DNA from: Acidimicrobiales bacterium
Lineage (GTDB): Bacteria; Actinomycetota; Acidimicrobiia; Acidimicrobiales; Poriferisodalaceae
DNA length: 64,000 bases
Assembly: GCA_030743005.1 (NCBI GenBank)
Contig: JASLTG010000004.1
Span: 62,001 to 126,000, forward strand
Direction of reading: 5' to 3'
Position numbers and translations under genes: made by a program
Part shown: positions 37,527 through 45,062 of the stretch, piece by piece
How the letters are laid out: every line of letters begins with the position of its first letter
How positions within the stretch are numbered: the first letter of the stretch is position 1
Notes under the pieces: generated by a model
What the model was told of the DNA's origin: nothing
Seen by the model: only the letters and a program-made list of their open reading frames with translations
The model's database searches: none

Positions 37527-37585
37527 AGACTAGATAGGTCTCAAGAGTCTAAGAAATCCCCCCAATCCTTCGATAAGGAAAAGTT

Positions 37586-37780
37586 ATGCCCAAAATGAAG
37601 ACACACAGTGGAGCCAAGAAGAGGTTCAAAACCAGCGGCTCAGGAAAACTGGTCCGCCGGAAACAAGGCAGAAACCACATTCTGGAAAAGAAATCTGCCA
37701 AGAGAAAGCGTCGACTTGCCCTTGAAGGCGAAATAAGTAAAGCCGACCTCCCACGCATCAACAAGATGCTGGGCAAGTAA
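37586..37780 (+). CDS. rpmI: 50S ribosomal protein L35
   Basis: A 64-residue, very basic protein. It starts with the family signature [15 protein letters not shown] and ends with [13 protein letters not shown]. Lies in the conserved infC-rpmI-rplT order, 59 nt after infC, with an AAGGAAA Shine-Dalgarno. Confidence 0.97.
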   Translation: MPKMKTHSGAKKRFKTSGSGKLVRRKQGRNHILEKKSAKRKRRLALEGEISKADLPRINKMLGK

Positions 37781-37807
37781 AAGAGAACTTTTAGAGGAGA
37801 TGTCAAA

Positions 37808-38170
37808 GTGGCACGAGTAAAGCGTTCTGTCGCAGGCAGAAAAAGTCGTAAAGCGACCCTAGATAAAGCTAAGGGTTACTACGGCAATAAGAGCCGCTCC
37901 TACCGAGCAGCTAATGAACAAGTGATGCATAGCGGAAACTATGCGTTTCGAGATCGCAGAGCCCGCAAAGGAGAGTTTCGACGCCTTTGGATTCAACGTA
38001 TTAATGCCGCAGCTCGACAGAACGGGACCAGCTACAGCAAATTGGTTAATGGGCTCAACGCAGCCGGAGTTCAAGTTGACCGAAAAATCCTGTCGGACAT
38101 GGCTGTCAATGATCCCGAGGCGTTCAGCAAGTTGGTTGAAAAAGCTGAATCAGCTCGACAAGCAAGCTGA
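37808..38170 (+). CDS. rplT: 50S ribosomal protein L20
   Basis: A 120-residue basic protein of the large subunit that is needed early in assembly and is an autoregulator in several phyla. Signature blocks: [49 protein letters not shown] start with AGAGGAG upstream. The following gene begins almost at once. Confidence 0.97.
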   Translation: MARVKRSVAGRKSRKATLDKAKGYYGNKSRSYRAANEQVMHSGNYAFRDRRARKGEFRRLWIQRINAAARQNGTSYSKLVNGLNAAGVQVDRKILSDMAVNDPEAFSKLVEKAESARQAS

Positions 38171-38193
38171 CTCTTTCCTCCCAGTCGTCACGA

Positions 38194-38943
38194 CTGACCA
38201 GGCTTAGGCGCCTAGTTCGCGACCGGCATTATCGCGATGTTGAAGGCCAGACGGTCGTAGAAGGCCCGCGTGCTATTGGGACAGCTCTCGATATCGGAGC
38301 TGACCTGCAGGAAATATTTTATCGCTCTGACCAAAGCCGAATGGTCGACGTCTTTCGTGAGAACGGGGTAGTAACTCACGAAGTAGAAAGCGATGTCCTC
38401 GATCAAATAGCAGATAGCGGCTCACCTCAAGGTGTACTTGCCGTTGCGAAGGTGCATGACTCTGCGTTGCCATCAATAGCTAAATGTCGACGAATAGTTG
38501 TAATCGACTCGGTGCAAGACCCAGGCAACGTGGGCGCCATTGTTCGTACCGCAGTAGCAGCAGGGTTTGAAGCCGTTGTCACGTCGTCGGGGACGGCTGA
38601 CCTACTGAGTCCTCGTTCCATCAGAGCGAGTGCCGGAACCATCTTCGGACTGCAAACCGCCAGAAATGTAGACCTCGGCTCGACCCTCGATTCTCTATTA
38701 GCGGAAGGCCATTTCGTGGTAGCTACCAACTCAAAAGGTGAACAAGACTTCAGATCTCTTGATGTCACGGACCAGATGACATTGGTGCTAGGAAGCGAAG
38801 CTCACGGAGTATCTGACTCTCTTTTAGAGCGTGCCAGTGCCCTTGTGACCATCCCCATGAGCCAACATGTCGAATCGTTAAACGTCGCTGTCGCAGGTGG
38901 CCTAGTGATGTATCGCATGCAAACTGTCGAAAATGATCATTAA
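38194..38943 (+). CDS. SpoU/TrmH family rRNA methyltransferase
   Basis: 2'-O-ribose methyltransferase of the SPOUT knot class. The C-terminal domain has motif 1 DPGNVGAIVRTAVAAGF, motif 2 LVLGSEAHGVS and motif 3 TIPMSQHVESLNVAVAGGLVMY. An N-terminal L30e-like substrate domain (VEGQTVVEGPRAIGTALDIG) is coded upstream of the first ATG (38341), yet no ATG, GTG or TTG occurs between the preceding stop codon (38146-38148) and that domain. CTG 38194 (249 residues) is the best placed candidate; CTG 38167 is another. Position between rplT and pheS is standard for actinobacteria. Confidence 0.85.
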   Translation: MTRLRRLVRDRHYRDVEGQTVVEGPRAIGTALDIGADLQEIFYRSDQSRMVDVFRENGVVTHEVESDVLDQIADSGSPQGVLAVAKVHDSALPSIAKCRRIVVIDSVQDPGNVGAIVRTAVAAGFEAVVTSSGTADLLSPRSIRASAGTIFGLQTARNVDLGSTLDSLLAEGHFVVATNSKGEQDFRSLDVTDQMTLVLGSEAHGVSDSLLERASALVTIPMSQHVESLNVAVAGGLVMYRMQTVENDH

Positions 38944-38984
38944 CTCATTCCGTTATTGACTTCTGATAGTCGCCTTGCTGGCCG

Positions 38985-38990
38985 TATCCT
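38985..38990 (+). promoter_or_regulatory. candidate -10 box of pheS (leaderless)
   Basis: TATCCT ends 7 nt before GTG 38998, in the gap after the methyltransferase. There is no Shine-Dalgarno. It supports GTG 38998 over earlier in-frame codons. Confidence 0.45.
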
Positions 38991-38997
38991 TCAGTGT

Positions 38998-40068
38998 GTG
39001 AGCGTGTACGACCAGATCGCCCAAGCCAGATCTTCCGCAATCGGCGAAATCGAACAAGTTGATGATATGGAGAGCCTCACCGCTCTTGAACCGATGCTTT
39101 TCGGAAAAAAATCAACACTTGGAAGTCTGAAGCGCTTGATGAGCGAAGTCGATGAAGCTGAACGAGCCGAGGTTGGTCAAGCACTGAATCAGGCCCAGAC
39201 CGACGTAAGGGACGCCCACACAGCGATCAAAGAACGGTTCATCGCACAGAACCGTCGGTTCCAGCTAGAGACTGAACGATTAGATCTCACAGAATCCCTC
39301 GCCGCTAACAAAAGAGGGCATCTGCATTTAGTGACTCAGACCATGGAACGTCTAGAAGATGTTTTTGTTGGCATGGGTTTCACGGTCTCGGAAGGACCTC
39401 AAGCGGAGACTGACTGGTACAACTTTGAAGCCCTGAACCTGCCTGCGGCGCACCCAGCAAGGTCCATGTTCGACACTCTTTACTTGGATCTAGGTGAACG
39501 CACGGAGATAGGGGACGGCGAGGGAGGCGAGGCCACGAACATCTTGCTTCGGACTCACACGTCGCCGGTGCAAATCCGGGTTATGGAGTCAAGCCCACCA
39601 CCGATCTACACAGTTTGTCCAGGTCGTGTTTTTCGCCGAGACACAGCTGACGCTAGCCACATGCCCGTCTTCCATCAGATCGAAGGCCTGGTGGTTGATC
39701 ACGGCATTAGTCTCACTGACCTCGCCGGGACCCTCAATGAATTTACTGCTGCTTATTTCGGAGGAGCGATTCGCAGTCGACTGAGACCTTCCTACTTCCC
39801 GTTTACCGAACCAAGCGCAGAATTCGACATCACGTGTGTCATTTGTGAAGGCGACGGGTGTCAAACCTGTCAAAGAACCGGCTGGATCGAACTTGGAGGC
39901 TGCGGAATGGTGCACCCGAACGTTCTGGCAAACTGCGGGATCGACAGTGAGGAATGGACTGGCTTTGCTTTCGGCTTCGGTATCGATCGATTAGCGCTTA
40001 TGCGATACGGGATCAAAGATTTGCGTGATATGTACACCAATGATGTTCGATTTCTCGAGCAGTTTTAA
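38998..40068 (+). CDS. pheS: Phenylalanine--tRNA ligase alpha subunit
   Basis: Catalytic subunit of the alpha2-beta2 synthetase. After an N-terminal coiled coil come the class II motifs, including TDWYNFEALNLPAAHPAR, RTHTSPVQIRVM, and the motif 3 region GFAFGFGIDRLALMRYG. A Cys cluster CVICEGDGCQTCQRTGW precedes motif 3, as in many bacterial PheS. GTG 38998 gives 356 residues; extending to 38956 would add 14 unconserved residues upstream of the -10 box. pheT follows after 12 nt. Confidence 0.96.
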   Translation: MSVYDQIAQARSSAIGEIEQVDDMESLTALEPMLFGKKSTLGSLKRLMSEVDEAERAEVGQALNQAQTDVRDAHTAIKERFIAQNRRFQLETERLDLTESLAANKRGHLHLVTQTMERLEDVFVGMGFTVSEGPQAETDWYNFEALNLPAAHPARSMFDTLYLDLGERTEIGDGEGGEATNILLRTHTSPVQIRVMESSPPPIYTVCPGRVFRRDTADASHMPVFHQIEGLVVDHGISLTDLAGTLNEFTAAYFGGAIRSRLRPSYFPFTEPSAEFDITCVICEGDGCQTCQRTGWIELGGCGMVHPNVLANCGIDSEEWTGFAFGFGIDRLALMRYGIKDLRDMYTNDVRFLEQF

Positions 40069-40080
40069 GCGAGACTCAGA

Positions 40081-42456
40081 ATGAAAGTTCTCCTTTCCTG
40101 GTTGCGTGAATTTGCCCCAATCGAGGGTGACCCATACGAACTAGCAGACCACATGAGTGATCTAGGCATGGCGGTTGAAGATACGCGCATTCTTGATCCC
40201 CTTGAAGGAGTTGTAGTTGCCAGAGTCGCAGAACTAAGAAGCCATCCCGAGGCGGACAGAATTCAACTAGTCGATGTCGAAGTTGAAGAAGGTGATCGGC
40301 TTCAGGTTTGTTGTGGAGCCTTCAACATGTCGGTCGGAGACCTGATCCCATTCGCGACCATCGGAACGGTCATGCCCGATGGTATGGAGATAGCACAGCG
40401 AAAAATGCGAGGTGAACTATCAAACGGCATGTGTTGTTCCGCCGCTGAACTTGGTTTGGGCTCAGACCATGACGGGATAATGATCCTGCCCCAGGACCTA
40501 CAACTTGGAACTCCCTTAATGGAGCAGTTAGGGCTAGTGGGAGATGTTCTATGGGACTTAGAAATCAACCCGAATCGCCCAGACGCAATGTCAATCGCGG
40601 GTGTCGCCCGTGATTTAGCCGCCAAGTTAAAGGTGCCGTTTGAAATACCAGACTGGACCATCTCGACCTCAGAAGGATCAGAGGACACCCCCGCGAGTAT
40701 TCACATCGATGATGGAGTGCTCTGTCCGAGGTTTGCAGCACGTGTTATCCGAGGGGTAACTGTTGAGGATTCTCCACTGTGGATGCAGATGCGCTTAACA
40801 CTGACGGGTATGCGTCCGATCAATTCGGTAGTGGACGTATCTAACTACGTGATGCTTGAGCTAGGAACTCCAAACCACACCTACGATCTTTCACTAGTTC
40901 CGAACGGGCACATCGGTGTGCGACGGGCAGTCCGCGGGGAAACGATCGTTACTCTCGACGATCAAGAACGGGCTTTGCTGCCCGACGACGGGGTCATCGT
41001 CAACGAGGCAGGCGACCCAATTGGCATAGCGGGCGTTATGGGAGGGGCGAGCACCGAGATCTCCGCATCAACTGATGCTGTGCTGCTTGAGTTGGCCAGC
41101 TGGCAACCTGAGTCGATAGCCAGAACCTCACAGCGACTTGGTCTCCGCTCTGAAGCCTCAGCGCGATTCGAACGGGGAACGGACTGGCGCTTAAATGTAA
41201 ACGCGGTCGAACGGTTCTGTTATCTCCTCAATCACATCAGTTCAGATGGAATCGACGTAGTAGGAGAGGTCCTCGATGCAAAAGGAGACCTTCCAGAGGT
41301 TCCACCGGTTCCGGTGAGAACATCGCGAATAAGCATGTTGCTCGGCCGAGACTTCGAATCAGAAGAGATTCGGGATTTGTTGGTGCCCATCGGATTTGAT
41401 GTTGCAACGACAGATAATGAAGATGTCCAACTCGTTACTGTTCCTTCCTTTCGTCCCGATACTGAAACAGAAACTGATATCGCGGAGGAAGTGGCGCGCC
41501 ACTATGGATATAGCGCCCTCGGCACCACAGTCCCTCGCTCTCCCGACGCTGGCCATTTAACTACCGAGCAAAAGTTTCGCAGAGCCATACGACAAATCAT
41601 GATTGGTACCGGCCTGATCGAAGCTATGCCCAACCCATTCCTAGCTCCCGACGATGTTGCTAAGGCCGGACTTTCGATAGAAGATCCTGTGCAGTTACTT
41701 AACCCGCTAGCAGTCGAAGAGTCAGTCCTTCGGCCGTCGCTTCTTCCTGGTCTGCTGGCATCGGTCGCCTACAACTATTCACATCGCAACACGGGAGTGA
41801 AGTTGTTTGAAACGGGGGCTGTTTTCCGAAATTCGGGGGATTCTGCTGCCTTACCTGATGAGCATGAGCATCTGGGAGCGTTGCTGTCCGATAGTGATGC
41901 GTTTGCGGTTATGGGACTGCTCAGAGAACTGTCATCAGCGCTCAAGGTTGAGCTTGAATTAACCAACACCGACGACCTCCCGGGATTGCATCCCACTCGG
42001 GGGGTTCGGGTGTGTATCGCTGGAACAGAGATTGGGTCAGTGGGCGAATTGGACCCTGTCGTTGCGGAACGCTACGAAATTGAAGACAGGTGCGCCTGGC
42101 TTGAACTGAGACTCGATCTCCTAATCGAAGCGGCTACGGCAACTGCGGACAATACCTATGAACCGGTTTCCACGTTCCCCTCCAGCGACGTGGACCTCGC
42201 CTTTTTGGTTGATGAAGAAGTGCAGGCATCGACCATCGAGGCAACGTTGCGACATGCTGCTGGGGTCGAACTCCAAGCTCTGCAGTTGTTTGACGTATTC
42301 CGAAGTGAACAGCTAGATGAGGGATATCGTTCCCTCGCTTTCTCACTTCGGCTCCAGGCCAAAGATCGAACCTTGACCGACGAAGAGGTGGGGGCCGTGC
42401 GGCAACGGTGCATTGATGCAGTAGAGACTTCCCACAAAGCGACTCTTCGCTCTTAG
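40081..42456 (+). CDS. pheT: Phenylalanine--tRNA ligase beta subunit
   Basis: Editing and tRNA-binding subunit, complete at 791 residues. Domains in order: the OB-fold tRNA-binding domain (about 40-150; HPEADRIQLVDVEV), the B3/B4 editing domain (INSVVDVSNYVMLELGTPNHTYD), B5, a degenerate class II core, and the C-terminal ferredoxin-like anticodon-binding domain (VSTFPSSDVDLAFLVDE...KDRTLTDEEV). Paired with pheS 12 nt upstream. It converges with the next gene, 7 nt away. Confidence 0.96.
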   Translation: MKVLLSWLREFAPIEGDPYELADHMSDLGMAVEDTRILDPLEGVVVARVAELRSHPEADRIQLVDVEVEEGDRLQVCCGAFNMSVGDLIPFATIGTVMPDGMEIAQRKMRGELSNGMCCSAAELGLGSDHDGIMILPQDLQLGTPLMEQLGLVGDVLWDLEINPNRPDAMSIAGVARDLAAKLKVPFEIPDWTISTSEGSEDTPASIHIDDGVLCPRFAARVIRGVTVEDSPLWMQMRLTLTGMRPINSVVDVSNYVMLELGTPNHTYDLSLVPNGHIGVRRAVRGETIVTLDDQERALLPDDGVIVNEAGDPIGIAGVMGGASTEISASTDAVLLELASWQPESIARTSQRLGLRSEASARFERGTDWRLNVNAVERFCYLLNHISSDGIDVVGEVLDAKGDLPEVPPVPVRTSRISMLLGRDFESEEIRDLLVPIGFDVATTDNEDVQLVTVPSFRPDTETETDIAEEVARHYGYSALGTTVPRSPDAGHLTTEQKFRRAIRQIMIGTGLIEAMPNPFLAPDDVAKAGLSIEDPVQLLNPLAVEESVLRPSLLPGLLASVAYNYSHRNTGVKLFETGAVFRNSGDSAALPDEHEHLGALLSDSDAFAVMGLLRELSSALKVELELTNTDDLPGLHPTRGVRVCIAGTEIGSVGELDPVVAERYEIEDRCAWLELRLDLLIEAATATADNTYEPVSTFPSSDVDLAFLVDEEVQASTIEATLRHAAGVELQALQLFDVFRSEQLDEGYRSLAFSLRLQAKDRTLTDEEVGAVRQRCIDAVETSHKATLRS

Positions 42457-42463
42457 GTAAGAC

Positions 42464-43381
42464 CTAATAACCGAGACCGACGTCCACTGGCCCTATCAGG
42501 TTTGAACCGGCGATCCGCCTTTCAACATTGTCGGTCACACGTTGAGCGAGAAGGGGGAGTCCCATCTCTGGCGTATTACCAATGTGAGGCGTGATCAGGC
42601 AATTATCGAATGACCAAAGCGGATGTCCATCTGGCAGTGGCTCAGGGTCCGTGACGTCCAGTGCGGCTCCTCCAATTGAGCCCTCCCGGAGAGCTTCGAC
42701 AAGATCTCCTGTGACGACATGTCCGCCGCGAGCAACATTTATTAGCCACGCGTGATTAGGCAGTAAAGCCAGTTCTGTTTTGCTGATAATCCCAGCAGTT
42801 TCGGGAGTAAGCGCTAAGGCCAGAACTAGTAGATCACTTGATGGTAGAACCGAGTGCAAATCCTGACTAGCCAGCACCTCTGTTGCACCTTGCACTGGGA
42901 TTAGCTGATTTCGGACCACGGTTATCTTGCAATCAAAAGGTTGCAGCAGCGGGATTAAATGTTCGGTAATGCCCCCGCCTCCGAGAATTGTCACGTTGGC
43001 ACCAAATAGATTCCTTCCCTGTGGTTGTGACCAACTGTCGGCTTGGGCGTAGGAACTCAATCCTCGTAAACCTGCTAAGGCCATCGCCAACACGTGTTCG
43101 GCGACTGGCGGGGCGTACACCCCTTTGCCGCAAGTCCAAGTGAGGTTGGGTCGAGATCGCAGCATCTCGAGGAAGGGTTCGATCCCTGCATAGGGCAGTT
43201 GTACCCACTCAATATTGACGTTGTCGTCAAGCATCGGCGGTAAAAGATCTGCTCGAGCTGGTTCGGCCCAGACCAAGGCCTCGGCGACATCGGGATCCGT
43301 GACCTCACCACCGCCAGCCTCGACCGCTTGAACTAAGGAATCACGACGCCAACATTCTGGCTCAACAGCGACTTTTACCAT
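42464..43381 (-). CDS. D-2-hydroxyacid dehydrogenase family protein
   Basis: NAD(P)-dependent oxidoreductase of 305 residues. The Rossmann motif is ILGGGGITEHL, and the catalytic Arg, Glu and His are seen in NVARGGHVV, DPEPLPDGHPLW and TPHIGNTPE. The family interconverts 2-ketoacids and D-2-hydroxyacids; glyoxylate/hydroxypyruvate reductase-like enzymes are the closest general type, but the substrate is open. Probably leaderless (TAGCGT 7 nt upstream). First gene of the second accessory block. Confidence 0.88.
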   Translation of the reverse strand: MVKVAVEPECWRRDSLVQAVEAGGGEVTDPDVAEALVWAEPARADLLPPMLDDNVNIEWVQLPYAGIEPFLEMLRSRPNLTWTCGKGVYAPPVAEHVLAMALAGLRGLSSYAQADSWSQPQGRNLFGANVTILGGGGITEHLIPLLQPFDCKITVVRNQLIPVQGATEVLASQDLHSVLPSSDLLVLALALTPETAGIISKTELALLPNHAWLINVARGGHVVTGDLVEALREGSIGGAALDVTDPEPLPDGHPLWSFDNCLITPHIGNTPEMGLPLLAQRVTDNVERRIAGSNLIGPVDVGLGY

Positions 43382-43388
43382 GGCTAAG

Positions 43389-43394
43389 ACGCTA
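43389..43394 (-). promoter_or_regulatory. candidate -10 box of the hydroxyacid dehydrogenase gene (leaderless)
   Basis: Minus strand TAGCGT, then CTTAGCC, then the ATG at 43381. No Shine-Dalgarno is present. Confidence 0.4.
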
Positions 43395-43469
43395 GACGCC
43401 CAAAGTGTGTTGGTGGATGTTTAGTCCCATCACTCTGCGGCATAAGTTCCGAAACTCCACATGTCTCCG

Positions 43470-44294
43470 TCAGGCTCGACTGTCGGCGATAAGACCGCCA
43501 TCAGGAAAAATGATTTCCCCTGTCACGAAACTTGCTTCGTCACTGCAGAGATAAAGACAGGCGTTTGCTATATCAGATGGTTCTCCGAGGCGACGCAAAG
43601 GTGTTTCTTTTATTCGTTCGTCGACCCATTTGTCGTTACTGGTGGCGGCTCCACTCATTGAGGTCTTTATGTAGCCAGGGCCCACTGCGTTAACTCGAAT
43701 GCCATGACGAGCGAGTTCAATTGCTCCGCATTTAGTAAGCATCCAGACCCCTGCTTTGGACACGCAGTAATCAGAAGCGCCCATAAGCGCTGTTCTTCCT
43801 GCCACCGATGCAATGTTGACGATAGCCCCGCCTCCTGTTGCGACCATTTGTTTGGCCACGAATTGATTGGTCAACATAACGCCGGTGAGGTTTACGTCAA
43901 TAACGCGCTGCCAGTTAGCCAAAGATTTTTCAATCAGCAGCATGTCCTGTCGGTCGTGGCGATCTTGGCTTGCTTGCTGGTCGGGCTCACGACTTACGTA
44001 CCCGGCGTGAGAGATTCCTGCTGCAGCGACGCAGGCATCAACACTGCCGAAGGTCTCAACTGCAACATTGGCCATGGCTTCCACCTCTTCAGGAATAGAA
44101 GTGTCCACCGCCACCGGAGTGGCTTGCCCTCCTGCGGTTTGAACCTCGCTAGCTACATCTGTGGCTCGCTCAAGATTTATGTCGGCCACCACTATCTTCG
44201 CTCCTTCTTCAGCAAAACGAAGGCAGCACGATCTTCCTATCCCAGACGCTCCGCCAGTGACGATCGCTACTTTTCCGGCCATACGTCCAGTCAT
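43470..44294 (-). CDS. Short-chain dehydrogenase/reductase
   Basis: Classical SDR of 274 residues: cofactor motif TGGASGIG, NAG-like AAAGISHAG, catalytic Ser in NIASVAG and Tyr-x3-Lys in YCVSK, then the GPGYIKT loop. Asp at the end of the second strand (VVADINLE) suggests NAD rather than NADP. An insert of about 20 charged residues (EPDQQASQDRHDRQD) lies between strand 4 and helix 4, longer than usual. GGAGGG lies 5 nt before ATG 44294. Divergent from the MerB-like gene. Confidence 0.9.
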   Translation of the reverse strand: MTGRMAGKVAIVTGGASGIGRSCCLRFAEEGAKIVVADINLERATDVASEVQTAGGQATPVAVDTSIPEEVEAMANVAVETFGSVDACVAAAGISHAGYVSREPDQQASQDRHDRQDMLLIEKSLANWQRVIDVNLTGVMLTNQFVAKQMVATGGGAIVNIASVAGRTALMGASDYCVSKAGVWMLTKCGAIELARHGIRVNAVGPGYIKTSMSGAATSNDKWVDERIKETPLRRLGEPSDIANACLYLCSDEASFVTGEIIFPDGGLIADSRA

Positions 44295-44387
44295 TAGAAC
44301 CCTCCAAATGTTTCGACACAGATTAGATACCCAAACAAGATTCTGCTTGTGGCAGCCTTATGGGTGACAACTTACGGAGGAATTGTT

Positions 44388-45062
44388 GTGGAAACGGAGC
44401 TCGATGTCACCTACGCGGCAATCATGGATGAGATTGTGGCGACCGGTGTTGCGCCTCATTACGCAGAATTGGCACCTCTTTTGCAAATCTCGCCAGAAGA
44501 GGTTCTGCGACGCATAAATCGAATCATGGCGATGACTCCAGGATGGATGGCCCCAGGGACCGACTACATCGCATCGTTTCCTCCGTTTAACAACCAGCCA
44601 ACCCCATACCGAATCTCAGTAAGAGGGCACCAACGGTGGTTTGCGCAATGTGGATTTGAGGCCTTGGCCTGTTGCTGGATGTTTCCTGGAGAGACGGTGA
44701 GCATCGATGCCCCCTGCTTATTGGGAGAAGAGCCCCTCCACCTTGAAATGAAAGATGGAGATCTCTTGCTATCTGAACCGGCGACGGTTGTCGGTTACAC
44801 GCGAAGTCGTCTCGGGATGCAAGAGCCTGATCAGCCTTTCCGGTGAGGTGGTATGAACTTGTTCAGGTCTGAACAACATGCAAAACGATGGAACGAGTGG
44901 GAAGAGTCAATGGCGCAGACGCTGCATCCTGTTGAGTGGTGGATTGAGACATTCCGAAATCCACTCTTCCGCAATCGCAGCAGGCCCGACTACCTGACAT
45001 GGCTCGCGACAGACGAAGGAACATCAGCCACGATGGAGTTTGCGCATCGATTAGAGCAGTAG
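44388..45062 (+). CDS. MerB-like organometal lyase with in-frame TGA read as selenocysteine
   Basis: The frame from GTG 44388 (GGAGG 7 nt upstream) runs to TGA 44844-44846 and continues in the same frame to TAG 45060-45062, giving 224 residues if the TGA is read through; MerB has about 212. An N-terminal winged-helix part (HYAELAPLLQISPEEVLRRI) precedes a MerB-type core. Cys88 in RWFAQCGFEAL matches MerB Cys96; Glu91 stands where MerB has Asp99. By hand alignment on the shared downstream pattern (F, S, A, W at +6, +8, +12, +15), codon 153 (TGA) falls exactly on catalytic Cys159. A SECIS-like hairpin begins 12 nt after it. MerB cleaves carbon-mercury bonds with these two Cys and an Asp. Alternatives are two separate genes (a GAGGTGGT before ATG 44853 could serve reinitiation) or a nonsense mutation. 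No mer genes are nearby. Confidence 0.8.
44859..44876 (+). promoter_or_regulatory. bacterial SECIS-like hairpin
   Basis: Stem UUGUUC / GAACAA (44859-44864 with 44871-44876) closes the loop AGGUCU (44865-44870). From memory, the E. coli fdhF SECIS that binds SelB has the same apical CAGGUCUG, and its mini-stem begins 11 nt after the UGA; here the distance is 12 nt. The stem is perfect and the loop has the GU that SelB contacts. It lies within codons of the MerB-like protein, as bacterial SECIS elements do. Confidence 0.8.

Noticed and set aside
44853-45062. Separate 69-residue gene after the MerB-like ORF
   Set aside because: It is in the same frame as the upstream ORF, carries the C-terminal part of the MerB fold, and the intervening TGA sits on the catalytic Cys with a SECIS-like hairpin after it. 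The GAGGTGGT before its ATG keeps reinitiation as a weaker alternative.
44388-45062. MerB-like gene as a frameshifted pseudogene
   Set aside because: Both parts share one frame, so there is no frameshift; length and spacing match an intact MerB. A plain nonsense mutation would not explain the hairpin.
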